This document shows, piece by piece, positions 1-11,124 of a stretch of 64,000 bases of DNA (the stretch's first letter is position 1; every line of letters starts with the position of its first letter). This DNA comes from Rhabdophis nuchalis. Its lineage: Eukaryota; Chordata; Lepidosauria; Squamata; Natricidae. A model generated the notes under the pieces. The model saw nothing but the letters and a program-made list of their open reading frames with translations. It did not search any database and had not been told where the DNA came from. Position numbers and translations under genes: made by a program. The DNA is taken from the NCBI GenBank assembly GCA_039707465.1, contig CM077651.1:16782019-16846018 (forward strand), read 5' to 3'.

Positions 1-1060
1 TTGTGCAGTAGTTGACCTTAGATTGAATGAGAAAATCATTTCTTATATTAATTTACTAATAAAATAATGTCTTTGCTCATTTTTTAAGTTAGCATTCATT
101 TCTGAAAACCTCTTGACATTTATTCTATCTTGCAATAGTACTAGCTTAAGTAGCCGAAGAGAAAAATACTGGGTCAGTAAGAACTTGGATGGTTTAATGC
201 GAAGATTAAAATGGAGTACTTTGCTCCGTCACTTCACAAGCATACTTCAATGACATGATCAATTATGGGGAACTAAACTCAGCAGGTTTTAGCTTTCTTT
301 CTTTTTATTATCATTATTCTTTAGCATTTTAAGAGCCCAGCAAGTGACTAGACTGCAAGCTTGCTTCAAGACTCTCTAATTTGTTCCAAATTATCACAAT
401 TAAGGAGAATACTTTAAAGTGCACATAATTACACAAAGGATGTATTCAAGTTCATAGTAATTTGTCCTGGCATTTTTAAATAAGCTCACTTGCTATTTTT
501 CTCCCTCTGAAGTGGTAAATCTTTGCTATAAGTGGGCAGTGCTTTGAGACTAGTTCAAGAGTCCTTTTACTATTCCATTACTCTGTGTGTATATTTGTCA
601 GATCTGCCACCTCACTCCCATTTTTGCCTAGCTTCAGTGTCAGCCTGTCATAGACTCCACTGGGAGGAAGCTGGTTGGAAGGGGGAAAAGAGGGGGACTC
701 AAACTGCTTTGTGCCAGTTGTAGAACCACTTCAAGGATACATGGCTGGAGAGAAAGATGCAGCTGCATTCCAAGGCTGGTCATTCCAAAAGCATCTGGTT
801 TGATTGGATAAGAGGGGGCCAATGGGAGGACAGATATGGGAACCAGGGGAATTTCACTAGGGAATTGGTGCAGGAACCTCAGACCTGGTTTTGTTTTGCT
901 GTTCTTCACTTTACCTCAGTCTAAAAAATGGAGTCATGGATCGTTTTCGCTTAGAATTCCAGTCAAGGCAGGTCTGACAAAGCTCAGTTATATACATTAG
1001 TCATGAAATTCCATTCATCTTGACATCATGCACATAGATGAGACCATAATACCTTATTTA
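1..1060. other. AT-rich non-coding stretch
   Basis: No gene, RNA or repeat family was recognised. The block at 720-910 is less AT-rich and may be an old repeat, but I cannot assign it. Short ORFs here have no family-like motif. Confidence 0.5.
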
Positions 1061-1062
1061 GT

Positions 1063-1414
1063 TAAGGTAAAGGTTCCCCTGGCACATATGTGCTAGTCAT
1101 TCCTGACTCTAGGGGGCAGTGCTCATCTCCATTTCAAAGCCGAAGAGCCAGCGCTGTCTGAAGATGTCTCTGTGGTCATGTGGCTGGCATGACTAAACAT
1201 CGAAGGCACACGGAACGCTGTTACCTTCCCAGCAAAGGTGGTTCCTATTTTTCTACTTGCATTTTTATATACTTTCGAACTGCTAAGTTGGCAGAAACTG
1301 GGACAAGTAATGGGAGTTCACTCTGTTAAGTGGCACTAGGGATTTGAACTGCCGAACTGCCAACTTTTCTGATCGACAAGTTCAGCGTCTTAGCCACTAA
1401 GCCACCACGTCCCT
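1063..1414 (-). mobile_element. Sauria-type SINE (tRNA head, Bov-B-like tail)
   Basis: Read on the minus strand, the element starts at about 1414 with a tRNA-like head (box A-like GTGGCTTAGTGGCTAAGAC, box B-like GTTCAAATCCC). It ends near 1063 in the CCAGGGGAACCTTTACCTTA tail that Sauria SINEs share with Bov-B LINEs. It is near full length at about 350 bp. The same family recurs at 37195, 44919, 56811 and 59345. It has no coding capacity and would depend on a Bov-B-type LINE for mobilisation; that dependence is family knowledge, not visible here. Confidence 0.9.
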
Positions 1415-1602
1415 ATGATTTTAATTATATGTACCTTAATAACCGCAGGTTACATGAAAAAAGAAGTGTTTTTTCCAGAAGAAGTGGATAGCTTGGGGAC
1501 TTTGGGAAGTGATGATTAGTATAGTAAAAAGCACAGTGGTAATATTTAACCTTTCTTTTTTTGTAATTAGGTCAGATTTAAGCAGCCTCCTGGAATCCAA
1601 TA

Positions 1603-1724
1603 GGTTAGGTCAGGGGTCTGCAAAGTTGGCTCTTTGAAGACTGGTGGACTTCAACTCCCAGAATTCTGGGAGTTGAAGTCCATCAGTCTTCAAAGAGTCA
1701 ACTTTGCAGACCCCTGGGTTAGGT
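1603..1724. mobile_element. Palindromic hAT-type MITE with 8-bp TSD
   Basis: The element at 1611-1716 (106 bp) is an almost perfect palindrome that begins CAGGGGTCTGCAAAGTTG and ends CAACTTTGCAGACCCCTG. It is flanked by identical 8-bp direct repeats GGTTAGGT at 1603-1610 and 1717-1724. CAG...CTG ends with 8-bp target duplications are the hAT signature. It has no internal coding sequence, so it would need an outside transposase. Confidence 0.93.
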
Positions 1725-2219
1725 CTTTCCAGCAGGGCTTGGTTTGTGGATAAAATAAGGAGTCACTTCTGACTATTTCTTACACAAATGTGTCAAAGAA
1801 TTTGCCTGGCTATGTAATGATAGAGCCAAACTATCAGATAGAAAATTGTATAAGTTACTTTCCAGTTACCAGCGTTATATTTCTTGAGTCAAATAAGTCA
1901 TTCTCTCTTATTTTAAAGACCTTTTCTTTGATACAAACTGACCAATTGCAAGTGGAGTAAACTTCCTAAGTAATATAGAATGCTATAAAACATTACTTGT
2001 ATTTATTTTCTAGCTTTACCCTGCATGAACTAGCTTTATCCTGCATAAGGTACTTGCAAATATTTTGCTTTTACGAATGAAGGCAAATATGCATCTCCCA
2101 GGATAATGTTGCAGGAACCAATCTGGGTCAGTCACTGGGACCAGAGGATTAGTCTTCTGAGATTTCAGACTCGTGCTGGATCCCATGGTCAGGGAACCTT
2201 TCTCTCATCAGAATATGTT
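1725..2219. other. No recognised feature
   Basis: AT-rich sequence. I see nothing assignable. Confidence 0.5.
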
Positions 2220-2221
2220 TT

Positions 2222-2760
2222 TTAGAATAGAATCGGAATCGGAATCGAATCGGAATAGAATAGAATAGAATAGAATAGAATAGAATTCTATATTGACCAA
2301 GTGTGGTTGGACACACAAGGAATTTGTCTTTGGTGCATGCACTGTCAATTTACATAACAAAAAATAAAATCCATTCATCAAGATCATAAGATACAATATT
2401 TAGTGATAGTCACAGGTTACTAATAAGCAATCAAATCTTACTAGGAAACAAATACAACAATATAAATTGTAAAGATACAAGTAACATGGTTGTAGTCATA
2501 AGTGGGAAGAGATAGCTACTAGGAAGGAAGAGAAGAAGAATAGTAATACAGTCTCAGTAAATAATTTGACAGTGTCGTGGGAATTAGATGCTTAGCAGAG
2601 TGATGACATTTTGGGGAAAAAGAACTGTCCTTGCATCTAGTTGCTCTGGTGTGCAGAGCCCTATAGCATCATTTTGAGGATAGAAGTTGAAACAATTTAT
2701 GTCCAGGATGTGAGGGGTCTGCAGATATTTTCAGCCCTCATAATAAGGAAGGATAAGCAA
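2222..2760 (-). mobile_element. L3-like LINE 3' end with AATAG tail
   Basis: The tail at 2222-2285 is a run of GAATAG/GAATCG units. The body on the minus strand is shared with copies at 15350-15950 (-) and 24851-25258 (+). Its distal part is LINE carboxy-terminus-like: a degenerate reading with Cys-rich and SFFP/LLN-type residues just before the 3' UTR. Pentanucleotide-tailed CR1/L3 elements are known from snakes; assigning this copy to that group is inference. It is 5'-truncated and has no open coding sequence. Confidence 0.7.
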
Positions 2761-2764
2761 AACG

Positions 2765-4010
2765 CTTGAAGGCAGCTTTAAAGAATGATTGTTACCATAG
2801 TGAGTGAGGAAATACAGCTAAACAGCCTTTGCTGTTAACTAAACATTTGAAGAACCTTAACTTCAGTTTTATATTTTGTGGGCCACAAGAACAACAAGTT
2901 CTGGGTGCATGTAGCTTACTTTCAGGAACATTAACTTTCAAGATCCAAAGCTATTGCAAAAGAACCCAACATTTTGTGTTTGTGGTTTCTGTGGGGTGTC
3001 TGTGGTGTCTCTGTGTGTGTGTGCTTATAACAATAGCTCCACTGTGATAAAGAGATCCATTGTGATACAGCACGGAATTGAATCAGGGAACTGGTTCAAG
3101 TCCAATCCCAGCTTTAGAAACTCATTGGGTAACCATGGAATAGTCACTGTCTCTTAAGCCAACTAACTTCAGATGGCTGCATTATTAGTGTTGGTGGAGG
3201 GGATCTCAGTGGTTCTTTGATTGGCCCATTTATTTGGCAGTTCCTGGATTAGGATATTGTATAATTCTTAATGTTGGTTTGATATTAATCTTGGTGTTAA
3301 TCTATGCTTGTTTGATATTAATCTTGGTATTCATCTACGCTCATCTGGCTGATAAATACCGGATTTTTGTCTTCTTTTTTTTGGTCCCTTTTTTGGCTTG
3401 TTGGTTGTCTCTTTTGAATGGTATGTAGGTGCTGCATATGCCTACATGCCTAGTGATTGCTGATTTGTCAGAGTGCCAGCTACATTAGGAATAAGGTTAC
3501 TGGATTTGCATAGGGCAACGTCGACTCTTATTAAACAACAAAATTCATTCTGAAACAATTTAGAGTACTGCTATTTGGCCTGAATCCAGTTCACTTCTAT
3601 AACCCTCCCTCATCTGCACATAAGAGGCAAGCCAAAATCTGACTCTAAGGGCCAGGACACATTATTATGTTGAGGCTGAGTGGATCAAGCAGGCTTTGAT
3701 AGCAGAAGAAACATAACATGGAAGCAGATAAATGAGGACAGGCTATACGCAAAAGCTATTGCAAAACACATGCTTAGGGATCTATAGAAAGTGTGCCAGC
3801 TTTATTGAAATGTTTCTTAGCTTAATTTTTTCCCCTCTTAAAATTCAACTAGTATTTTTCTAGAGGGAATTACAATATAATAACATTAAGTCTCAAGTAA
3901 AATGCTCAGGCTGCTGTACATATGAATTTTATCAATTTTGCATTATTTGTTGGTGAAAAATATCTTTTACTAGATCCAGTTTCATATGTAGGAAAGAAAA
4001 AAAAAACCCT
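2765..4010. other. No gene; includes a 33-bp tandem duplication
   Basis: Mostly unassigned AT-rich DNA. There is a short TGTG-rich run near 3007-3021. A 33-bp unit beginning TTTGATATTAATCTTGGT occurs twice in tandem at 3278-3310 and 3311-3343 with a few differences. Confidence 0.5.
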
Positions 4011-4014
4011 GCAT

Positions 4015-4078
4015 ACATCATGTTTTGCTCCTGCAATCCAACGTTGTTGAACAATCCAACGTTGTTGAACGTTGTTGA
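4015..4078. repeat. Short tandem repeat of CAACGTTGTTGAA units
   Basis: About three copies of a CCAACGTTGTTGAACAAT-type unit, the last shortened, lie directly before the Tigger-like element. Confidence 0.6.
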
Positions 4079-4469
4079 ACACTTGACTTAAGATCATAAT
4101 TGAGCCCAGAATTTCTGTCGGTTAGCAAGACAGTCATTAAGTCATGTTTGTCTCCATTTTAACAACTTTGCTTGCCAGACTTACGAAGTGAATCACTGGA
4201 GTTGTTACATTAGGAACATGGCTGTTAAATGAATCTGGCTTCCACATGGACTTTTCTTGTCAGGAGGCACTGGGACACTGCAACTGTCATAAATACAAGT
4301 CAGTTGCCAAGCATCTGAATTTCGATCATGTGAGACTATGGGGATGCTGTGATGGTCATAAGGGTGAAAATGGCCCTAAGCAATGGTGGGATGCAACTGG
4401 TTTAACAACCAGTTCAGTGAGGGCGCGCTTTGCACGTGTGTGCTGCATTTTTTTAAAAATGATCTTTTT

Positions 4470-5342
4470 AGGCTTCAAAACTTATTTATTTATTTATTTA
4501 TTTTTTATTTTTTTTTAATTGAAATTTTTATAGTGTTTTACAATATTTCACCCAGTGCTGTACAAAACAAAAGGAAGAGTTGGTTTCAAGTATCATCTAT
4601 TATCTTTAGGATCTCCAAAATCCACGTTCTCTCGGTACAGGCGTCGAGACGTCCAAAGTTCCAAGTGCATAGTCCACAAATGGCTTCCAAGTCTTCCAAA
4701 AGATATCGTTTTTATAAACCCCCTCTCTAAATTTAATATCACACGTCATTTTATCATTTAAGGCTAATTTCCACATTTCACAATACCATTCTTCTATTTT
4801 AATATTTACCTCTATTTTCCAATATCTTGCTATTACAATTCTACCCATTATAATCATAATTCTAATCAATTCTTTCTCATGTTTTGTTAACTCTGGTTCA
4901 TTAATTATCAATAACAATATAGTTTCTGGTCTCAATATTATTATTCTTTTCATCATTTCACACATCGTTCTTTCTAATTGCTGCCAAAACTTTTTAATTT
5001 TCACACATTTATACCACATATGTTCATAAGTTCCCAATTCCGTATTACATCTCCAACATTTATCACTCATTTTTTTATCTATCAGTGATAATCTTAATGG
5101 GGTCCAATACCATTTCCAAACAACCTTAAAATTATGTTCTTTAATCCTTATAGATAAAGTCCTCATAATCCGACTCTTCCAATTCTCGTTCCAATCCAAA
5201 TCCAATATTTTAATCTTAAGGTCTTCCTCCCAATTCCTTTTCATTACCATTTGTGGGTTTCCATCAAAGTTTATAATCTTGTATATCTTACTAACGAGTC
5301 CTTTTAACCCAGTTTCATCCTTAATAATTTGAGATACTAAAC
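4470..5342 (-). mobile_element. L1 ORF2 3' fragment
   Basis: This is a minus-strand 5'-truncated L1 with its T-rich tail at 4480-4518. The reading frame at 5250-4606 is open for 214 codons. It carries the L1 ORF2 carboxy-terminal Cys-rich segment KCWRCNTELGTYEHMWYKC, followed by KKFW and a WKPFVDYAL ending. A TTTA-rich stretch on both sides (4485-4500 and 5349-5368, each preceded by TTCAAA) suggests insertion into the tail of the neighbouring L2 with a TSD of about 25 bp. The fragment has no start and no RT domain, so it is a pseudogene. Confidence 0.85.
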
Positions 5343-6205
5343 TTTCAAATTTATTTATTTATTTATTTAATTGGATTTTTATACCGCCCTATCTCCCAAA
5401 GGGGACTCAGGGTGGTGCACAAAAAGGATAAAAAGTAGTAAACGCAATAATAATATAAAAGTTAAAATTACATTAAATACAGTGGGTCGGTGCTAAAACT
5501 TATACTTAAAAACAGTTAAAATTATTATAATTGGGACTATCATAAAAGCTATGCTAAGCCAGTGACATGGAATAGGTGTGTTTTTAAAGTTCGACAGAAG
5601 AGGAGAAGGTCCGTGATAGTGCGGAGGTCGGGGGGCAGGTCGTTCCAGAGGGCAGGGCCTGCCACAGAGAAGGCTCTCCCCCTGGGGGTCGCCAGCTGGC
5701 ATTGTCCCCAGATGGTACCCTGAGGAGGCCCTCTCTGTGGGAGCAGACAGGTCCAAGGGAGGTATGTGGTAGGAGGCGGTCCCGCAGATAACCAGGTCCC
5801 GTGCCATGGAGCGCTTTAAAGATAGTTACTAGCACCTTAAATCGCACCCAGAGGGCCATAGGCAGCCAGTGCAGCTCGCGCAGGAGAGGTGTTACATGGG
5901 ATTATCTAGTATCTAGCCGCGTTCTGTACTAGCTGGAGCCTCCGGGTGCACCTCAAGGGAAGCCCAATGTAGAGAGCATTACAGTAGTCGAGTCGGGAAA
6001 TGATGAGGGCTTGAGTGACTGTGCGTAGGGCGTCACGATCTAGAAAGGGACGCAACTGGCATATCAGGTAGACCTGATAGAAAGCCCCCCTGGCCACGGC
6101 TGTCACATGGTCATCCAAGGACAGCTGAGAATCCAAGAGGACACCCAAATTGCGAACCCTTTCCGCGGGAGCTAATGACTCGCCCCCGATAGCACCTGTG
6201 AGTAA
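5343..6205 (-). mobile_element. L2-type LINE 3' fragment
   Basis: A minus-strand copy of the carboxy-terminal end and 3' UTR of the LINE family that is intact at 31592-34852. It has the RNLGVLLDSQLS, LDYCNALYIGLP and SHREGLLRVPSG motifs. The frame is broken: it shifts between about 5906 and 5807. The 3' end has the ACCGCCCTATCTCCCAAAGG sequence (plus strand) and a TTTA tail. The 5' truncation point is near 6205. Confidence 0.88.
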
Positions 6206-6388
6206 AACAGCTGATGTGCAGCAATTCTTTCTGCCACGTGAATCAGCGGAGGTAAAAAAAATAGGGAAATATAGGACAGGAATGTCCAGGGGCACGTGGG
6301 CAGGGCCAAATGCTCACCAGAACTACCAGTTTGTCTAAACCCGTTCAAACTGGCTGAATTTCACCCCTGGCCATAAATCATTTTTTTC

Positions 6389-7328
6389 AAGTGCTGTTGT
6401 AACTTTGTGGTTTTTTTTAATAATTTTTTATTTTATTTTTTTAACATAAACACAAATAATACAAACTTCACAGAGAAAAAAAGAAAGAAAAACCATCAAA
6501 AAGCCATTCCCCATAACAGGTTATCAATGTTTAAGAATGTATCAATTCATTACAGGTTTCTATAAGCTTCTTCCAATGTTATCACTTATTTTTCGTGTCG
6601 ATTATTACAATTCTTATATCTCAACCCTAATCTTACTAATTATTTTAACATCCTTTTATATACAGTAGGATTATATAATGGCTTTCTATTTATAAGGCCA
6701 ACAAAGAGAGAGAGAAAAAAAGAATGGATTTTTTTAAAAAAAGTTCACTCTAGATAGTGTCCTTTAAAGCAGGGGTCCCCAACCTTTGCAACTTTAAGTC
6801 TGAAGGACTTCAGCTCCCAGAATTCTCCAGAAGTCTGGGAGCTGAAGTCCTTCAGACTTAAAGTTGCAAAGGTTGGGGACCCCTGCTTTAAAGGATATTT
6901 TAACCGGGTGTTCGTGAATTCTATGCCTCTCTAAAATAATTATTTTTTAAAAGTAATCCCATTTTATGAGTTTTAGATCTAACAATTTATCATGTAGCTT
7001 AATATCAATATCCACAGTTCTTATCAAATATTTTAACATCAATCTATTTCTTCTTTAAGAGTGTCTTTAAAGCCTGGCTAACTATGAATATCCCTTATTT
7101 TGTCTCGTCATACCAATATAAATTCCATAGTAATATAATGTGAAACAATCTTGAGCTTTATAAGTAGTTATTAATTAAATAATAATTTTCCAACAACATT
7201 ATAACCATCTAAGTAATTGATTAATTATTAATCATCTAAGTATAACAATTCCCATTTTATCAATATTAACTATCATTAACTATCAATTATAGTTAATATT
7301 GATAAAAAAAAGTGCTGTTGTAACTTTG
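6389..7328 (-). mobile_element. Poly(A)-tailed retroelement with 19-bp TSD
   Basis: Identical 19-bp repeats AAGTGCTGTTGTAACTTTG lie at 6389-6407 and 7310-7328. The insert begins with a T-rich run (6410-6446), so it is a minus-strand retrotransposed copy, most likely L1-type. The body is AT-rich with no recognisable coding motif. It carries a later MITE at 6770-6885 and ends with a 16-bp perfect hairpin stem (7258-7273 against 7289-7304). Confidence 0.75.
6762..6893. mobile_element. Palindromic hAT-type MITE with perfect 8-bp TSD
   Basis: The element at 6770-6885 (116 bp) starts CAGGGGTCCCCAACCTTTGC and ends in the exact complement. It is flanked by CTTTAAAG at 6762-6769 and 6886-6893. The arms are almost perfectly complementary around a short centre. 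It is nested in the retroelement 6389-7328. Confidence 0.95.
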
Positions 7329-7369
7329 GATGGACTTTGCATGTAAGTTGAGAACTACCGGTAAACAGT

Positions 7370-8010
7370 TGTTCTGTAGGACAGAAGATTCGATGCATTA
7401 TTATTTTCTGAATATTTGCTTCTAATTCTGGCAAAAAAGTAAAATAAAAATGCAGTGTTAACAACACAAGTCAATGGACAACAGCAACAAACTGCTGCAG
7501 GAAGTTTAGAATCAAAAATATATCGATTATTATTGTCCATCCAATAGTCAATGGGGATGCTGTGCCTTAAGAATGCTGACAATAAAACTGACTGTTGCAG
7601 TGTGTTGAGACATCACCCTCAAAGTCTCCTCTTTTGTTTTGTTTCACTTAACCATTAAAAAAATAGCAAAATAACAAAATCATAAAATAAGTCGAAAATC
7701 TTATTGCTGGGATCTCTTAAACTTTAAAGTGGAAAGAAGGAATATTATTATGGATTTATTCTCCTTTCCTCAAACAACATTGGCAACCTGGGGAAAATAA
7801 AGATTTCTGATGACGTGCAACATCACAGTAATAAATAAATAAAAGGATGAATAATATCAACCATTCACACTAGCAAAATTGGCTAGAGGAAGATAAATGT
7901 TACCAGGCATTCTGTGCTGCTTACTTAAAGGTAAGTCGCGAGGTGGAAATGAACACTTCAAATTGTTTTAGAAACGCAGAACTGTGCCTTGTGCCTTTTT
8001 TGTAGCCTCT
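7370..8010. other. No recognised feature
   Basis: AT-rich sequence without an assignable element or gene. Confidence 0.5.
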
Positions 8011-8029
8011 GTTTATAGAATAACAACCT

Positions 8030-9110
8030 CACTAGACAGAATATAGCAATGTATTGCAGTGCTTTTAGGCATACTTAATAGGAATTCCATAGGACTTGCC
8101 TCCGTAGAATTCTGAGGATCTGGTGGCAGGACAAGGCGCCAGGCATAGAAATCCTCTCCAGAGCAGGCCTGCCATCCGTTCACACCCTGCTGATGAAAGC
8201 CCAGACATGCTGGGCAGGCCATGTTGCAAGGATGCCAGACCACCACAACCCCAAACAGCTGGTCTATGGTGAGTTGTCTCAAGGAACACGATCGCACGGG
8301 GGACAAAGGAAGCCATACTTCCTTTGAATAATTATCCTGCTGTTGGGTTGACCAAATATATATAAGCCAGGATTAATAAAAGGTATATGTAACTTTAAGG
8401 ACTATGTGGAATCTGATTGGCTGTGCTTCCCAGCTCAATCATAAAAGGCAGCTGGAAACACAGTTTATCCCTTTTGCTTTCCTTTGCTTCCTGATTGCCA
8501 CTGAGGAAAAAGATGAACCTGAAGATGGAAGAAGTATCATTGTTTTGACTGACTGTAAGATAACTGTGGTTTTGGTGAAGGACTGTTTATTGTTAGAGGA
8601 GTTAGTATCACTGTTTGGAAGAAGTATTTTAGTTGCATCAAGAGTAAAGACTATTTATTTTTTCTACTACCAGTGTTTTAGAGTTTTTGTGTGGTTTAAG
8701 CTACATATCTCTTGCTGTCCGGTGTATTGCACTATTCCGCCTGTTTATTTTCCAATGGGGGTGTTTTTTACCCCTAACAAAAGACACATTGAAAGCCTCC
8801 TTCAAGTCCCTGGATATTGACACCACCTCCTGGGAAACCTTGGCACAAGATGGATCGACATGGCGCACGCTGATCTATCAAGGCTGCCAGACATCTGAGG
8901 ACAGAAGGACAACCATAGCACAAGAGAAGCGAGCACTCCACAAAGCCAGAGCTGCAAACGCTGCAACAATGATTCCCATTCATGTTTGCCAGACATGTAG
9001 CAGAACATTTCGTGCCTGTATAGGCCTTACTTGCAGACACAGCATGGACAGCTCACAACCTGTTGGATGTCTAGGTCCTCTTTGAACATGATGGATGAAC
9101 ATCACCATCA
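8030..9110 (+). pseudogene. LINE ORF2 carboxy-terminal fragment split by a solo LTR
   Basis: Plus-strand reading from about 8092 gives CLRRILRIWWQDKAPGIEIL, then a CWAGHVARMPD motif and a GELSQGTR segment up to about 8321. After the LTR the same protein resumes at 8780 with KDTLKASFKSL and a closing Cys2-type finger (CQTCSRTFRACIGL). These are the usual order and spacing of the end of a widespread non-LTR retrotransposon ORF. I cannot name the clade with confidence. No RT or endonuclease domain is present. Confidence 0.75.
8322..8779 (+). mobile_element. Solo LTR (family shared with 55596-56043)
   Basis: A block of about 455 bp closely matches 55596-56043. Both have ATAATTATCCTG near the start, a TATATATAAGCC TATA-like box, a second CATAAAAGG motif, and GTGTTTTTTACCCCTAA near the end. 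This copy ends in CTAACA; the other begins TGTTAGG, so the family has complementary TGTTAGG...CCTAACA ends typical of LTRs. It splits a LINE reading frame cleanly. No clear target duplication was found and the first few bases of this copy are altered. Confidence 0.7.
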
Positions 9111-9727
9111 CTTAATAGAAATAAGTACATGGAGGACAAGGCATGCTCAGCGGTTGCCAGGGCTCTAAGACTATTGTTTGGTGATCTATCAAACTATTTT
9201 TTAAAAAGATTTTTTGCAAAAGTTGTTTGGGTCTGTGCACTTTTGCTTTATTTCCCATAATGCCTAAAAATTCTAGAACAAGACACTTAGAGCCTCATCT
9301 GGTTACAGAACCAGAACCATGGTTATAGTCTAGAGTTAAGAGTAGTGCAAATGCCTTGTGAAAAACCTTGCCCAAAAAATCCTTCAAGGACTTTTCCAGC
9401 CAGTTCCCAGAAGTTTAAAATTGTCTCAGTAGCACAGAACAAGATCTATTGGTTTGCTCTACAGAGGAGAGATTTAACAGAGTATACAACAATGGGTTCT
9501 CTCTTCATTCAGAATTGCCTTGACAGAATATGCCAAGGATACATGACTAAGAATGTATATTTTATTGCAAAAGGAATTGGTACTTAAGTATTCCAACTGT
9601 GGGCTACTAAAATCTAGATGATAACTAAAGGACAACAATGATGACAAAATATTGCTATCTTCTAGCAGTCAACTAGATTTTACCATGCTGATCTATTAGT
9701 CTTATTGGAATGGGTATGGAAACATGT
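9111..9727. other. No recognised feature
   Basis: Unassigned sequence between LINE fragments. I see nothing gene-like. Confidence 0.5.
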
Positions 9728-10030
9728 TAACAGAATAACAGAGTTGAAAAGGACCTTGGAGGACTTATAGTCCTAACCCCAGGTCAAGCAGGAGACCCTA
9801 TACTATTTCATACAAGAGGCTGTTCAATCTTTTATTAAAAACCTCCAGAGATGTCAGGAAATGTCTCCTTACTTCTAGTTGCTTCTCTCCTTGATTAGTT
9901 TCCATGCATTGATTCTTTTCTTGCCTTCTGGTGTTTTGCAAAATAATTTGAACCATTTTTCTTTGTGGCAGCCCTCAATTATTTGAACAGTGCTGTCATG
10001 TCACCCCTAGTCCTTTTTTTCACCATACTA
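9728..10030 (-). mobile_element. CR1 LINE 3' fragment
   Basis: Read on the minus strand, this has the CR1 3' signature AAGGTCC followed by AACTCTGTTATTCTG. It continues upstream through the carboxy-terminal coding part, which is broken by stops. The copy is 5'-truncated. A TAC/TAT microsatellite directly follows at 10041. Confidence 0.8.
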
Positions 10031-10040
10031 GGCATTAGAC

Positions 10041-10120
10041 ATTACTACTACTACTACTACTATTATTATTATTATTATTATTATTATTCCTTTTCCTTCT
10101 CTTTCTCCTTCTTCTTCTTC
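10041..10120. repeat. (TAC)n(TAT)n and TTC-rich microsatellite
   Basis: Trinucleotide runs: ACT/ATT at 10041-10088, then a CTTTTCC/TTC-rich run to about 10120. Confidence 0.95.
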
Positions 10121-10246
10121 CATATCCATCATCGGACATTGGCAATAATGTTGACAATCCTATTTTTGTCAACAGCCACAAGAAAAAATGTGGCTGTTTA
10201 GATATTACTGTGCTTAAAATTTCCCAATACAGCTTCACTGGCTGAA

Positions 10247-11013
10247 TTTACTGAGATTATTATTGTTATTATTGTTTATATTTATACCCAGCACCCATCT
10301 CACCACAAGGGACTCAGGGCGGTGCACAGGGATAATAAAATATAAATACAAAATATATACAAAATTAAAACTAAATTAAATAAACCCACCCTGCGCTAAA
10401 ACCAGTTAAAACCCATAATTAAAACTTTGGAAACTAAAAGAAGTGCAGTGACGAGTAAAATCATGCTAGGCCGGCTTGATGAAAGAAATGCGTTTTTAAA
10501 TGCTGGCGGAACAGGCGGAGGTCCGAGATGATCTGGAGTTCGGGAGGTAGGTCGTTCCAGAGGGTTGGGCCCATCACAGAGAAGGCTCTTCCCCTGGGCG
10601 TCGCCAACCGGCACTGCCCAGTTGACGGCACCCAGAGCAGACCCTCTCTGTGGGAGCGGATTGGTCGTAGGGATGTATGGGGCAACAGACGGTCTCGAAG
10701 GTAACTAGGCCCCGTGCCATGGAGCACCTTGAAGATGGTCATCAAAACCTTGTAACGCACCTGGAAGGTCACAGGCAGCCAGTGCAGCTCGCGCAGGAGC
10801 GGTGTTATGTGGGAATGCCTGGAGGCACCCATAATCACCCGTGCGGCCGCATTCTGCACCAACTGCAACATCCAAGTGCATCTCAAGGGGAACCCCATGT
10901 AGAGAGCGTTGCAATAGTCCAGATGGGAAGTCACGAGTGCTTGAGTGACTGTGCGAAGGACCTCCCGGTCAAGTAAGGGGCGCAATTGGCAGACCAGGCG
11001 AACCTGGTAAAAA
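10247..11013 (-). mobile_element. L2-type LINE 3' fragment
   Basis: A minus-strand copy whose longest frame is open at 11013-10461. It encodes the LINE carboxy-terminus: FYQVRLVCQLRPLLDR, LDYCNALYMGFPLRC, LHWLPV, LHGTGPSYLRDRLLP, then FSVMGPTLWNDLPPE. It ends in a TTG/ATT-rich tail at 10256-10278. The copy is 5'-truncated and abuts a hairpin at 11019. Confidence 0.9.
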
Positions 11014-11018
11014 GAGAT

Positions 11019-11124
11019 GAGGAATTCCATGACTGAATATGTCATGTCCCCTTATGAAATTAAGAAGGTGGGAACTTTCACAATTTCATAAGGGCACGTG
11101 ACATATTCGGTCTTGAAATTCCTC
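11019..11124. repeat. 106-bp hairpin (imperfect inverted repeat)
   Basis: Two 43-bp arms at 11019-11061 and 11082-11124 are complementary at 38 of 43 positions around a 20-bp loop. Each arm contains a GAATATGTCA motif. No 8-bp or TA duplication was found at the edges, so it is only a candidate MITE. It sits exactly at the truncated 5' end of the L2 copy. Confidence 0.8.

Larger units (their letters stand above)
4373..6377. mobile_element. hAT-type MITE interrupted by LINEs
   Basis: The left end CAATGGTGGGATGCAACTGG starts at 4381 after GCCCTAAG (4373-4380). The right end GGCTGAATTTCACCCCTG stops at 6369 before GCCATAAA (6370-6377), giving an 8-bp duplication matching at 6 of 8 bases. Only about 60 bp on the left and about 165 bp on the right belong to the MITE; the rest is inserted L1 and L2 sequence. 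It lies inside the Tigger-like element. Confidence 0.7.
4079..7366 (+). mobile_element. Tigger-like DNA element split by nested insertions
   Basis: The left part at 4079-4372 and the right pieces at 6378-6407 and 7310-7366 join into one element. It recurs uninterrupted at 14543-14897 and inverted at 21217-22027. Shared motifs are GTCATAAG, GACTATGGGGATGCTG, AGTGCTGTTGTAACTTTG and a terminal AGTTGAGAACTACCGGTA. The GGTAGTCCTCRACTTA-type termini and presumed TA target resemble TcMar-Tigger elements by memory of that family. Between the pieces sit a hAT with an L2 and an L1 inside it, then a second retroelement with its own MITE. Confidence 0.65.

Noticed and set aside
1063..1414. tRNA gene from the box A and box B motifs
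   Set aside because: The promoter boxes belong to SINE heads, with no tRNA cloverleaf or discriminator end. The same applies to 18256, 24626, 37195, 53278, 56811 and 59345.
8404..8820. 138-codon open frame
   Set aside because: Lies inside the solo LTR and is not conserved as a frame in the second copy at 55811, where it is shorter and shifted.
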